The notes: generated by a model from the letters alone, not told the origin. 43,542 nucleotides of DNA from Cohnella thermotolerans DSM 17683 (GCF_000429825.1 NZ_AUCP01000058.1:1-43542), one strand, 5' to 3'. Positions 7,599-16,145 are shown, counted from the stretch's first letter. Made by a program: numbers and translations.

Positions 7599-7799
7599 GG
7601 CTGCGGTCTTAGGCTTCTTGCTCGTTTTACGTTTGTCGTGTTCGTACATTTGCTCCTTCAGCAATTGTACGATCAGTCGGTCCGCTTCTTCGCTGACTGC
7701 CACAATTTCGGGATCGGTCAGATTGCCCAATTCTTTCGCCATGTCGGATAGCCGGTTCTGCAACAGCTTCAGGCGATGGATGAGTTGGTTGGTGTCCAT
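7527..7799 (-). CDS. Spo0E-like aspartyl-phosphate phosphatase
   Basis: A 90-residue protein. Residues 1-50 form the two-helix Spo0E domain: LIHRLKLLQNRLSDMAKE, then the linker GNLTDPEIVAVSEEAD, where SEEAD stands for the family signature SQELD (Ser and Asp kept), then LIVQLLKEQ. Members remove phosphate from Spo0A or related regulators and delay sporulation. The tail after residue 55 is charged and extends the protein beyond the usual 55-85 residues; its last 24 codons lie opposite the end of tadA. AGGA is seven bases before ATG 7799. The target regulator cannot be known from the sequence. Confidence 0.75.
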   Translation of the reverse strand: MDTNQLIHRLKLLQNRLSDMAKELGNLTDPEIVAVSEEADRLIVQLLKEQMYEHDKRKTSKKPKTAALFTDSQPTEEIRQERSTLLLEHP

Positions 7800-8016
7800 T
7801 AGGTATCCTGGCCGCTCCTTTCCCGTGAGGTATCGTCAAAGACCGATAGCATCCGTAATTTCTTCCATTATAGGCTAAAATCATCAACCGCGATGTAGAA
7901 CAGTGTCGATGTATTTGGGTTAATTTCCACCATTTTATGACATTAGTAGTCCATATGAACTAATACCTGAGGATTAATCTGTCGAATTTAATCTCTTTGG
8001 CAAAGGAGTCGACCGG

Positions 8017-8709
8017 ATGACGCCGCATCTATTGCTCGTCGAAGACGATGAAGCTTTGCATCGCGGAATCGAATTCACGCTGCGCCAGGAAGGCTTCGAA
8101 GTGACCGGAGCGCGCCTGATCGCCGAGGCCGAAGCCGCCGTGGCCGCCCGGACGTTCGACCTGATCGTGCTGGACGTCCAGCTGCCGGACGGCAACGGGT
8201 TCGACTTCTGCACCCGCCTGCGCCGGACATCGGATACGCCGATCGTGTTCCTGACCGCCAGCGACAGCGAGATCGACATCGTACGGGGGCTGGACCTTGG
8301 CGGCGACGACTACATTACGAAGCCGTTCCGTCTGCGCGAGTTCCTGTCCCGCATTCAGGCGGTGCTGCGGCGGCGTCTGGCCGCCCGCCCCGCCTCCGGC
8401 GATTCGACTATCCTCGAATCGGACGGCCTCGTGCTCCACACAGCGGAGATGCGCCTTACGAAGCATGGCCGTGAAATCCCGCTCAGCGTCACGGAATTCC
8501 GGCTGCTCGCTCTGCTCATGAGCCATCCGCGGGCCGTGCTCTCCAAGGATCAGATCGTCCAGCATCTGTGGCAGGACGGCGGCGACTATTTGGACGACAA
8601 CACGGTCGCCGTCAACATCCGCCGGCTGCGCGAGAAGATCGAGGATCAACCGAACGATCCGCAGAAAATCACGACCGTACGAGGAGCCGGTTACCGATGG
8701 AACGGATAA
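8017..8709 (+). CDS. OmpR-family response regulator
   Basis: A 230-residue protein. The receiver domain (1-118) has the acidic cluster Glu9-Asp10-Asp11, phospho-acceptor Asp53 (VLDVQLPDG), Thr80 and Lys102 (TKPF). The C-terminal winged helix (about 130-228) ends in TTVRGAGYRW, the standard OmpR/PhoB hallmark. AAAGGAG lies eight bases before ATG. It overlaps the kinase start by 13 bases. The operator found at 9972-10008, before the transporter genes, is its probable target. Upstream, 7800-8016 holds no gene; an imperfect repeat ATTAGT...ACTAAT near 7942-7964 is the only structure there. Confidence 0.92.
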   Translation: MTPHLLLVEDDEALHRGIEFTLRQEGFEVTGARLIAEAEAAVAARTFDLIVLDVQLPDGNGFDFCTRLRRTSDTPIVFLTASDSEIDIVRGLDLGGDDYITKPFRLREFLSRIQAVLRRRLAARPASGDSTILESDGLVLHTAEMRLTKHGREIPLSVTEFRLLALLMSHPRAVLSKDQIVQHLWQDGGDYLDDNTVAVNIRRLREKIEDQPNDPQKITTVRGAGYRWNG

Positions 8710-9986
8710 ACGAGGACAGGCTGCGCGCGGCCCGGCTGTGGCGCAATCCCGGCATTCGCCGGCTCGCGGTTCTCTGCCTGCTCGCCCTGCTGGCCGCGCC
8801 GATTCTCTCCTGGGCGTTCGTCGCCTTCGAGACAAGCCGGCTCAAGCAGGATTGGCTGGACCGCGATGCCGCGCTGATCGGACAGCTAGCCTCCGCTCAT
8901 CCCGAGCTGGCCGCCGAGCTGCCCTACCTCTTCGCCTCCGGAGACCGGAAGCCCGATCCGGAGACGGTGCGGCAGGGAAAGGAACTGGCGGCCAAGTACG
9001 GGATGGACGCGACGCTGGACAGCTCGCTGCTGCCGGTCGTCTCGGCGTTTCGGTCCCATGCGGCGATGCTTCTCGCCGGGGGCGCCGCGCTTGGGCTCGC
9101 CGCCTTCTCGGTTCTGATCTTCCGCGAGTTCAACAAGCCTCTCCGGGACATTCGCAGGCTGGCGGCTTCGCTGGAGAAGGCGGTCAAAAACAACGAGCGG
9201 ATGGACTACCGGATCTATGGCGAAGGAGATCTGGGCTTGCTCGCGCACGGAGTGCAGGAGTTGTCCCTCCGTCTGCAGGAGACGATCGCTCAATTGCATC
9301 GTGACAAAGAGTTCCTCAAGGAGACGATCGCCGACATCTCCCACCAGTTGAAAACTCCGTTAGCCTCGCTCGCCATCTATATCGAGCTGCTGCAGGACAA
9401 GCGGACGAAGCCCGCCGACGCCCGGGAATTTCTCGAGACGTGCCGCCGCGAGCTGGAGCGAATGGAGTGGCTTACGCTCACGCTGCTCAAGATCGCCCGC
9501 CTGGAAGCGGAGGCGCTCGAGCTGCAGCCGGTCGTATCGCCCCTGGCCGATACCGTCGAACAGGCCGTCGAGCCGGTTCGCAAGCTGGCGGAACAGAAGG
9601 GCGTGCGCATCCTCTTCGAGGAACGGGAACGGATCGAGTTCCTCCATGATCCCCGGTGGCTGGCGGAAGCGATCGGCAATCTGGTCAAGAACGCCGTCGA
9701 GCATAGCCCTCCGGGCGCCGCCGTAACGATCCGCTCCGAGCAGACGCCCGTCTTCGTCCGCCTGACGGTCCGCGATGAAGGCGCCGGGATCGCGGAGCGG
9801 GATTTGCCCCATATTTTCAAAAAGTTTTACCGGGCCTCCTCCGGGGGCGGCGGAGTCGGACTCGGTCTGCCGCTCGCCAAATCGATCGTGGAACGCCATG
9901 ATGGCGTCCTATCGGCCGTACGCAACGACACCGGGGGAACGACGTTCACCGTCGCGATTCCGTACCGCCACCTTACAAATCTGTAA
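8697..9986 (+). CDS. Sensor histidine kinase
   Basis: A 429-residue membrane kinase. Two membrane helices (about 22-44 and 121-143) enclose an external part of roughly 75 residues. This is longer than the very short loops of the intramembrane-sensing Bce-type kinases. A HAMP-like linker (about 145-200) leads to ADISHQLKTPLASL with His216, then NLVKNAVEHS (N box), VRDEGAGI (G1), FKKFYRA (F box) and GVGLGLPLAKSIV (G2). It presumably detects a cell-envelope signal and phosphorylates the regulator upstream. ATG 8697 follows GAGGAG. Its stop codon is part of the palindromic operator for the next operon. Confidence 0.92.
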   Translation: MERINEDRLRAARLWRNPGIRRLAVLCLLALLAAPILSWAFVAFETSRLKQDWLDRDAALIGQLASAHPELAAELPYLFASGDRKPDPETVRQGKELAAKYGMDATLDSSLLPVVSAFRSHAAMLLAGGAALGLAAFSVLIFREFNKPLRDIRRLAASLEKAVKNNERMDYRIYGEGDLGLLAHGVQELSLRLQETIAQLHRDKEFLKETIADISHQLKTPLASLAIYIELLQDKRTKPADAREFLETCRRELERMEWLTLTLLKIARLEAEALELQPVVSPLADTVEQAVEPVRKLAEQKGVRILFEERERIEFLHDPRWLAEAIGNLVKNAVEHSPPGAAVTIRSEQTPVFVRLTVRDEGAGIAERDLPHIFKKFYRASSGGGGVGLGLPLAKSIVERHDGVLSAVRNDTGGTTFTVAIPYRHLTNL

Positions 9987-10025
9987 GCTTCGGTTCCGGC
10001 CCCTGTAAGGTTGCTGCGATATACT
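9972..10025 (+). promoter_or_regulatory. Activator-type operator and promoter of the ABC transporter operon
   Basis: TTACA-AATC-TGTAA (9973-9986) is a perfect inverted repeat, extended to CTTACA/TGTAAG, and its last three bases are the TAA stop of the kinase. A further TGTAAGG (10004-10010) repeats the half-site 22 bp, two helix turns, downstream. TATACT (10020-10025) is a good -10, while the -35 position (about 9997-10002) is G/C-rich and poor. The motif TNACA-N4-TGTAA is known for BceR-type regulators. I infer activation by the regulator encoded at 8017. Confidence 0.65.
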
Positions 10026-10059
10026 TGGCCTCATCATACAGGGGAAGGATGAACGAACG

Positions 10060-10749
10060 ATGAATGTAATCGAAGCCTCCGGCTTGTGCAAGCGATACGG
10101 CAAGGACAGCACGATGGTCGAGGCCCTTAAAAACGTAAGCTTCGGCATCTCGCAAGGCGAGTTCGTCGCCATCGTCGGTTCGAGCGGTTCCGGCAAAAGC
10201 ACGCTGCTGCACTTGCTCGGAGGGCTCGACCGTCCCTCTTCCGGCACGGTGCGTATCGACGGAGAGGACCTGTACGCGCTGAAGGAACAGGAACGAGCCG
10301 TGTTCCGCCGGCGGAAGATCGGGTTCATTTTCCAATCGTATAACTTGATTCCCGTGCTGAACGTGGAGGAGAACATTCAACTCCCGCTGCTGCTCGACCA
10401 CCGTCAGCCCGACAAAGCTTACATTAACGACCTGATCGAAACGCTCGGTCTGAGCGAACGGCGCAAGCACCTGCCTTCGGAACTGTCGGGCGGCCAGCAG
10501 CAGCGCGTCGCCATCGGACGGGCGCTCGCCTACCGGCCCGCCATCGTGCTGGCGGACGAACCGACGGGGAACCTGGACAGCGCCAACGGGCGCGAGGTGC
10601 TCGAGCTGCTCAAGTTGGCGGTGCGGCAGTATCACCAGACGGTCGTCGTCATCTCCCACGACATGAACGTCGCCGCCGAAGCCGACCGCGTCTTGCGCCT
10701 GCAGGATGGAAGGCTGATCTCCGATTCGCGCGGGGGGAACGGCGCATGA
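10060..10749 (+). CDS. ABC transporter ATP-binding protein (MacB/LolD/BceA type)
   Basis: A 229-residue ATPase with GSSGSGKST (Walker A), LSGGQQQRVAIGRAL (signature), IVLADEPTGNLDS (Walker B with catalytic Glu, and the D-loop typical of the MacB/LolCDE/BceA branch) and the H-loop His in VVISHD. It powers the FtsX-like permease encoded next; the ATGA overlap (10746-10749) ties their translation. Such pairs with an adjacent two-component system usually defend against peptide antibiotics or handle envelope lipoproteins. It is transcribed from the operator-bearing promoter at 9972-10025. Confidence 0.92.
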   Translation: MNVIEASGLCKRYGKDSTMVEALKNVSFGISQGEFVAIVGSSGSGKSTLLHLLGGLDRPSSGTVRIDGEDLYALKEQERAVFRRRKIGFIFQSYNLIPVLNVEENIQLPLLLDHRQPDKAYINDLIETLGLSERRKHLPSELSGGQQQRVAIGRALAYRPAIVLADEPTGNLDSANGREVLELLKLAVRQYHQTVVVISHDMNVAAEADRVLRLQDGRLISDSRGGNGA

Positions 10750-13295
10750 AGAGCTACGGCGCGCTCTCCGGACGCTATTTGAAGCAGCAGCGCAAGCGCT
10801 CGATTCTGACCGTCATCGGCATCATCCTCTCGGTTGCGCTCATCAGCGCGATCGGCACGATGGGGCAGAGCATGAAGGACAATATGCTCCGGCAAGCGAT
10901 CTATGAGCAGGGCTCCTATCATTTCGCTTATCCGTCCGGGAACAAGAAGCTGTATGACGAGCTGAAGAACAACGTTCTGGTGAATCGGATCGGGGTGGTC
11001 AAGGAAGGACCGCAGACGGAGCTGCAGGATTCGTTCAAGCTGACGCTGGTCGAAGCGAACGCGGACTTGTTCGATTTGGCGCCGCTGCATCTTCAGGAAG
11101 GCCGCTGGCCGCAAAAGCCGGACGAAGCGGTCGTCGAGCAATGGATGCTCGCCCGCCTTCCGGGTGCGCCCAAAGTCGGCGGGAAAGCGGAACTTGTCGG
11201 CCCGGACGGAAATAAACGCTCGTATACGATCAGCGGCGTATTGGTCAATACGCGTTCCGGACAGCAAAAGGCCGAGTCGAACGCCTATACGCTTATGGAT
11301 GAGAACGCCCTGTCATCCGGCAAGCTCATGCTGTTCGTTACGTTGAAGCCCGGCGTCGACATCAGCTCTCATCTCGAGGCTTTCGCTAAGTTGGGCGATC
11401 CGTTCGCGCCGAACAATCAGGTACTCGCCTACATGGGCGAATCCTCCGACGACAACTTCAACAAAGCGCTGGCCATTATTTTCGGAACGCTGATCGGACT
11501 GGTTGTGCTGTCGACGGCCGCGGTCATTTATAACATTTTCCACATCTCGGTGTTGGAGCGCATTCGCCAGTTCGGCCTGCTCCGCACCTTGGGAGCCACG
11601 CCCTCGCAAATTCGCGGGCTGGTGTTCCGCGAAGCGACGACGCTCGCGGCCATCGGCATTCCGCTCGGACTGGCGTGCGGGTGGGGGGCGCTATGGCTCG
11701 TCATTCGGCTGATGCTGTCCGCCGGGTTCAGCATTCTGCAGATGGACGACTTCCAACTGACCTGGCACAACTGGATCATGGGCGGAAGCGTACTGGTGGG
11801 GCTGCTCTCGGTGTATCTGGCCGCCTGGCTGCCGGCCCGCAAAGCCTCGAGCGTCTCGCCGGTCGAAGCGGTCAGAGGCGCCGGCAGCATCGTGCGCGAG
11901 TCTTTCCGCCGCAGCAGGCTGCCCTCTCCGCTGCAAGCCTTCGGCGTGGGCGGCAAGATGGCGTCCAAGAACATCCGCCGCAATCGGAGCAAGTACCGGA
12001 TCACGACGTTCTCGATCATCATCAGCGTGACGTTGTTTATCGTGTTCCACTATTTTACCCAGGAGTCGCTGAACTTGACGGTGGATTCCAACGAGGAGAA
12101 CCGGATCGCTTTCTCGGTTTACAAAAACTACTCGTCCTCGGACGATAACGGCGAAGCGGCCCGCGATTTCATCCCGAAGGAGCAGATCGAGCGGATCGCG
12201 GCCCTGCCCGGCGTGCGCGGAGTATATGGCAACTACAGCTCTCTAGTTGGCAACCTCTGGATTCCGGCGAATCGGGTAAATCCGCAATTCCTGGCCGTAT
12301 CGGGACTGCAGATGGAGACGAAGGCCAAAGACGGGGCCGATTACCGGATCGGGCCCGCCTACATTCGCAAGTACGACGAAGCCCGGCTCCAAGAAGCGGC
12401 TTCCTACCTGATCGCGGGCACGGCCGATCCGCAGAAGCTGGAGGCGCAGAACGCGGTGCTCATCGTCACGGCGGTCAAGCCGCAAGATCCGAAGACCGGC
12501 AAGCGGACGCTGCTGAACATGGCGGATTACAAGGTCGGAGACAAGCTGTTGATCGACTGGTCGGCCATGGCGAGCGATCCGGATCAGGCAAGCAAGCCGA
12601 TCTACGCCGAAGTAACGGTTGGCGGCATTCTGTCGCAATCGCCGTTCGGAACGGCGTACCAGGATGGGGTCCTGACCGTCATGGCGCCGATCCCCGTGTT
12701 CGACAAGCTGGTTAAGGCCGTACCGGGCGAGACAGGCGCAAGCCTGGGAATGGAAGGCATCGACGTCGCCTTGGAGGACGGAGCGGACGCCGAAGCGATT
12801 CGGCAGGCGCTGCAAGCGCTCGTCGACTCGCTGCCGAACGCGCGTCTCGTAGACATCGCGGCGCAGCAGAAGCAGGAACGCCAATTCAATTTGCAGATGC
12901 AAATCTTCGTGTACGGCTTCCTGACCGTCATCGGGGTGATCGGCAGCCTCAACATCATCAACACGGTGCAGACGAACCTGCTGCTGCGGCGCCGGGAATT
13001 CGGGCTGCTGCAGGCGGTTGGCATGACGATGGGCCAGCTCAAACGCATGGCTTCGCTCGAGGGCATCTGGTTCGGCGTGCTCGGGAGCTTCTGGGGTCTC
13101 GTCTTCGGCATCGGTCTCAGCTACTTCCTGTTCGTCGAGCTGAGCGGCATCCAGGGCATGCCCTTCCGGTTCCCGTGGGGAGGCGCGCTGATCGCCTGCG
13201 GCGCCGCGCTGGCCGTCGGCCTGCTGTCGGTGCAAGGCCCGATGCGGCGAATGTCCAAGCTGAATCTGATCGAATCGTTGCGGGAAGAGACGTAA
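10746..13295 (+). CDS. FtsX/MacB-like ABC transporter permease (duplicated domain)
   Basis: An 849-residue membrane protein built of two similar halves. Each begins with a helix after a basic stretch (LKQQRKRSILTVIGIILSVA near residue 12; NIRRNRSKYRITTFSIIIS near 410), then a large external domain (about 45-240 and 440-715), then three helices. The RIRQFGLLRTLGATPSQIRG and RRREFGLLQAVGMTMGQLKR stretches are the FtsX-domain signatures. The eight-helix, two-external-domain plan matches the LolC/E- or YtrF-like class rather than ten-helix BceB permeases. Substrate unknown; its control by a two-component system suggests an envelope-acting compound. Confidence 0.88.
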   Translation: MKSYGALSGRYLKQQRKRSILTVIGIILSVALISAIGTMGQSMKDNMLRQAIYEQGSYHFAYPSGNKKLYDELKNNVLVNRIGVVKEGPQTELQDSFKLTLVEANADLFDLAPLHLQEGRWPQKPDEAVVEQWMLARLPGAPKVGGKAELVGPDGNKRSYTISGVLVNTRSGQQKAESNAYTLMDENALSSGKLMLFVTLKPGVDISSHLEAFAKLGDPFAPNNQVLAYMGESSDDNFNKALAIIFGTLIGLVVLSTAAVIYNIFHISVLERIRQFGLLRTLGATPSQIRGLVFREATTLAAIGIPLGLACGWGALWLVIRLMLSAGFSILQMDDFQLTWHNWIMGGSVLVGLLSVYLAAWLPARKASSVSPVEAVRGAGSIVRESFRRSRLPSPLQAFGVGGKMASKNIRRNRSKYRITTFSIIISVTLFIVFHYFTQESLNLTVDSNEENRIAFSVYKNYSSSDDNGEAARDFIPKEQIERIAALPGVRGVYGNYSSLVGNLWIPANRVNPQFLAVSGLQMETKAKDGADYRIGPAYIRKYDEARLQEAASYLIAGTADPQKLEAQNAVLIVTAVKPQDPKTGKRTLLNMADYKVGDKLLIDWSAMASDPDQASKPIYAEVTVGGILSQSPFGTAYQDGVLTVMAPIPVFDKLVKAVPGETGASLGMEGIDVALEDGADAEAIRQALQALVDSLPNARLVDIAAQQKQERQFNLQMQIFVYGFLTVIGVIGSLNIINTVQTNLLLRRREFGLLQAVGMTMGQLKRMASLEGIWFGVLGSFWGLVFGIGLSYFLFVELSGIQGMPFRFPWGGALIACGAALAVGLLSVQGPMRRMSKLNLIESLREET

Positions 13296-13334
13296 AAAAA
13301 GGCCGGCCGGCGATCAGTCGTCGCGCTTGGCCGG
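13294..13334 (-). terminator. Possible terminator of the LacI gene
   Basis: GGCCGG (13329-13334) and CCGGCC (13303-13308) can pair, and the minus strand then runs into seven T (13294-13300). The stem includes the last codons of the LacI gene. The A-run belongs to the stop region of the convergent permease gene. Confidence 0.4.
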
Positions 13335-14327
13335 TCCGCAGGAATCCCTCCAGATCCACTCGGTGGGAAGGATGATTTGCTTGGAGGGGATGTCGGCGCC
13401 GGTGATCAGGTCGTCAAGCAGCGCGACCGCCCGGTAGCCCATCGCCTCCATGTCCTGGCGGATCGTCGTCAGGGCTGGACGGACGCTGCGCGCCGCCTCG
13501 ACATCGTCGAAGCCGACGACGGAGAGGTCTTCCGGCACGGACAGCCCGTATTCGGCCGCCGCCTCCATCGCCCCGACGGCGCTTACGTCCGAGCAGCAGA
13601 TGACGGCCGTCGGCCGGACGGGCAGCTCCAGCAGCTTTGTCATAGCTGCGTAACCGCTCTCGCGAGTGAAGTCGCCGATCACCGTGTATTCGGGCAAGCA
13701 CGGCAATCCATGTTCGGCCATGCCTTCGCGGAAGCCTTCATACCGCATCTTGCCTGCATAGGAGCCGGGAATGCCCGAGATAAAAGCGATCCTGCGGTGG
13801 TTCAGCAAGGCCAGACGCCGAACCGCCGTGCGGATCGCTTGCACGTTGTCGGACGTAATCATCCCGACGCGTTCGCCGGCCATGTCCATGTCGATGAACA
13901 CGGCGGGCAATCCGGATTCGATCAGCTCGCTGAAATCCATGTCCGTCTCCTGGAAGCCGAAGACGAGCACGCCTTCCACGTTGCGGCTCCGGCAATGCCG
14001 GACCAGGCTGTATTCCTGAAGCATGGCGACCTGGGTCAAATAAATCAAATCGTAGCCTCGGGCTTTGAGCGCCTCGTCGATGCCTCCGAGCACGCTGGCG
14101 AAGAACGGATGCTTGAGCCCCGTCGTCAGGAACACGCCGAGCGTCATCGAGCGCTGGCCGACGAGCGAACGGGCGGCCGCGTTCGGATGGTACCGCATTT
14201 CCTCCGCGACCCGCAGCACCTTCTCGCGCGTCGCCGCGCTCACCGTCGAGTACCCGTTCAGCGCCTTGGATACCGTCGCCACCGACACTCCGGCAGCTCT
14301 GGCTATGTCGCGTATGTTCACCGGCAT
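13314..14327 (-). CDS. LacI-family transcriptional regulator
   Basis: A 337-residue regulator. Residues 4-24 (IRDIARAAGVSVATVSKALN) are the LacI helix-turn-helix. The hinge helix follows (NAAARSLVGQRS), then a periplasmic-binding-protein-like effector domain ending near TEWIWRDSC. Members bind palindromic operators and respond to sugars or nucleosides. No sugar gene is adjacent: the neighbours are the ABC permease (convergent) and tRNA-Arg, so its regulon lies elsewhere. GAGGCGG is eight bases before the ATG. Confidence 0.92.
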   Translation of the reverse strand: MPVNIRDIARAAGVSVATVSKALNGYSTVSAATREKVLRVAEEMRYHPNAAARSLVGQRSMTLGVFLTTGLKHPFFASVLGGIDEALKARGYDLIYLTQVAMLQEYSLVRHCRSRNVEGVLVFGFQETDMDFSELIESGLPAVFIDMDMAGERVGMITSDNVQAIRTAVRRLALLNHRRIAFISGIPGSYAGKMRYEGFREGMAEHGLPCLPEYTVIGDFTRESGYAAMTKLLELPVRPTAVICCSDVSAVGAMEAAAEYGLSVPEDLSVVGFDDVEAARSVRPALTTIRQDMEAMGYRAVALLDDLITGADIPSKQIILPTEWIWRDSCGPAKRDD

Positions 14328-14460
14328 GTGTTCAACCGCCTCGAGTCTGCATTTTTCACATTCGATACGTTAAAAATACCTTTATTCGGGCGGGTTGGCA
14401 ATCCTCCGGACCGTTCGCTTTTCGTTTCGCACGAATTTTGTTATAATGGTATTCGTTCGC

Positions 14461-14537
14461 GCGCCCGTAGCTCAGCAGGATAGAGCAACAGTTTCCTAAA
14501 CTGTGTGTCGTACGTTCGAATCGTATCGGGCGCGCCA
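14461..14537 (+). tRNA. tRNA-Arg (anticodon CCU)
   Basis: A cloverleaf of 77 nt with CCA encoded. The acceptor stem GCGCCCG pairs with CGGGCGC (14527-14533), the discriminator is G, the D-arm contains GCTCAGCAGGATAGAGC, the anticodon stem ACAGT/ACTGT encloses TTCCTAA with anticodon CCT at 14495-14497, and the T-arm is GTACG-TTCGAAT-CGTAT. TATAAT at 14442-14447 is its likely -10 box. It decodes AGG. Confidence 0.95.
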
Positions 14538-14630
14538 TTCCATAAACAACCTCATGGCATCAACGACCGCTGATGTTGAATGTTGCGGTCATGCGGGCGA
14601 TATCGATATTGCACGAGCCTCGAATTATGA

Positions 14631-14656
14631 ACCTCCCATGCGTGGGAGGTTTTTTT
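14631..14656 (+). terminator. Intrinsic terminator downstream of tRNA-Arg
   Basis: ACCTCCCA-TGCG-TGGGAGGT followed by six T. A perfect eight-pair stem. Confidence 0.9.
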
Positions 14657-14807
14657 CGTAGGGACCAATTCTTGAATAAATCGCTTCATTTGCGATGGCG
14701 TCAAAAGGAACGTTCTCAGGAAAATAAAAATAAAATTTAATATTATTTATTAACAAGTTGAATTTTATTAATAAATATTTTAATATTTTTAAAAAAGGAG
14801 GGGTTTA

Positions 14808-15104
14808 ATGGAAAGAAGTGACGTTCCATCTTGGGTATTGGCGTTGGATAAAGAATCTTTGGAGTTTATTAGAAAGTTTATCTTAAACTCCGGATCGTTG
14901 AAAAGTATGGCGAACGATTATGGGGTATCCTACCCAACGGTGCGCACGATGTTAGATAAGTTAATTGAGAAGATTGAGCTGAACAGTAAGGAAGACAATG
15001 TAGAATTCGTGAACATGATTAAAAACTTAGTGATCGATGAGCGGCTCAGTTTAGAAACAGCCAAAATAATTATTGAGAAGTATAAAGCAGAGAAGGGTGA
15101 TTGA
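14808..15104 (+). CDS. DUF2089-like helix-turn-helix protein
   Basis: A 98-residue protein. The part LDKESLEFIRKFILNSGSLKSMANDYGVSYPTVRTMLDKLIEK fits the C-terminal HTH of DUF2089 proteins, in which a leucine-rich helix precedes a clear DNA-binding HTH (GVSYPTVR). The usual N-terminal zinc ribbon of DUF2089 is absent, so this is a short form. AAAAAAGGAGGGG precedes the ATG. Base composition is much lower in GC than the surroundings, as is the 130-bp AT-rich leader. It is coupled to the small membrane protein downstream (stop TGA, one base, then ATG), suggesting a regulator and membrane partner pair. Confidence 0.75.
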   Translation: MERSDVPSWVLALDKESLEFIRKFILNSGSLKSMANDYGVSYPTVRTMLDKLIEKIELNSKEDNVEFVNMIKNLVIDERLSLETAKIIIEKYKAEKGD

Positions 15105-15105
15105 A

Positions 15106-15390
15106 ATGGAATATGCTTTTCAATTTGCTATCGCAGTAGGGATTTTGGTTGCACAATATTTTATTTCAAGACGTGGACCTGCGTGGGTCGGTGCCATTTT
15201 ACCCATTATTTATTTAGGAGGATTGGTTTACGGGTTGTTTACCCAGCATTTTAACGGATCATTAAAATCTATTCTTGTTGCAGGCGTCGGGGGGACTGTT
15301 TTACTTATATCCGCTTGGATAAAAGGCCGGGAAGCTTTAGCAAAAAAAAGACAAAGAGAACTCAATAAAATTAAAGCAATGGATTTATAA
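15106..15390 (+). CDS. Small membrane protein of unknown function
   Basis: A 94-residue protein with three predicted membrane stretches (about residues 3-19, 27-47 and 57-75), then a basic tail (KGREALAKKRQRELNK) that should lie in the cytoplasm. I do not recognise the family. It starts one base after the DUF2089 gene's stop, behind AGAAGGG, so the two are surely translated together. AT-rich codon use sets the pair apart from neighbouring genes. A membrane-bound sensor or anchor for the HTH partner is a guess. Confidence 0.65.
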   Translation: MEYAFQFAIAVGILVAQYFISRRGPAWVGAILPIIYLGGLVYGLFTQHFNGSLKSILVAGVGGTVLLISAWIKGREALAKKRQRELNKIKAMDL

Positions 15391-15521
15391 GCGAACCCCC
15401 GAGCGACGGTACGGGAAAGACCACTTCTTTTGCCGAACGGCCACTACGTTTGTCACCCCTACAGGGATCGCGGATCGGCTCTCGAATACGTAAGAAAAAG
15501 GTCCGTCAGGGAGTGATAAAG

Positions 15522-16031
15522 ATGAGTTTCGGGACGAAGGAAGCGGCCGATCATCTGGGCGTCAGCCAAACGACGCTCAAACGTTGGGTTTCTTATTTTC
15601 CAGAGCTCTTTCCGAAGGATCGGCTGGGACATTACATGTTTTCGGAGCAAGAAATGGAATGGCTTCAGAGCATTAAAGCGGAGGTGCGGAGCGGCGTCCC
15701 GCTGGAGAGCGTCCGCCCGCCCGGTCGTCGTTCGCAGCCGGCCGGTTCCAATCGGGATTCGGAATCGATCATGCTGCGTTTGCACCAGCTGGAGCGGATG
15801 ATGGAACGGAAGGCCGACGAAGTCGTAAGCGCCCAAGTGCTTCAGCACCGGCGCGAGATCGACGAGCTGCGCCAGATGATTCAGCAGATCGCCGATTCGC
15901 TGGAGAAGATGCGGCAAGCCGCTGCCAGCCGGGACATCGAGCCGTCCCCTCGTCCCGCATCGCCCCCTCCCTTCGTCAGCGAGAATCGAACGGCCCGTAA
16001 ACCCCGGAAGAAGATCTTTCGTCTATTCTAA
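15522..16031 (+). CDS. MerR-type HTH coiled-coil protein (RacA-like)
   Basis: A 169-residue protein. Residues 4-55 form a MerR-type winged HTH (GTKEAADHLGVSQTTLKRW, then LGHYMFSEQEMEWLQSIK), followed by a predicted coiled coil (about 85-135: LERMMERKADEV, LQHRREIDELRQMIQQIADSLEK) and a Pro-rich linker ending in the basic RKPRKKIFRLF. This layout is that of RacA, which ties the chromosome origin to the cell pole in sporulation. Only the form supports that, not specific residues. GGGAG is eight bases before ATG 15522. The DNA just after the stop reads on in another frame as a plausible protein tail (see findings). Confidence 0.65.
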   Translation: MSFGTKEAADHLGVSQTTLKRWVSYFPELFPKDRLGHYMFSEQEMEWLQSIKAEVRSGVPLESVRPPGRRSQPAGSNRDSESIMLRLHQLERMMERKADEVVSAQVLQHRREIDELRQMIQQIADSLEKMRQAAASRDIEPSPRPASPPPFVSENRTARKPRKKIFRLF

Positions 16032-16113
16032 TTGGAACGGCATTCCGGTCGAAGATCTGCTGGAGGAGTACCGGAAAGCCCGCAGCAAATAACCTGCCAA
16101 TTCGCCTACGACG

Positions 16114-16145
16114 AACCCTTGCGATCCGCGCAAGGGTTTTGCTTT
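16114..16145 (+). terminator. Intrinsic terminator after the RacA-like gene
   Basis: AACCCTTGCG (16114-16123) pairs with CGCAAGGGTT (16129-16138), followed by TTTTGCTTTT. Confidence 0.85.

Noticed and set aside
8697-13295. Complete Bce-type antibiotic resistance module
   Set aside because: Operator and gene order are similar, but the kinase has a large external domain and the permease has two external domains and eight helices, so it is a related but different type.
14461-15400. tRNA-Arg as attachment site of the AT-rich pair
   Set aside because: No copy of the tRNA 3' end was found at the far side and no integrase is present.
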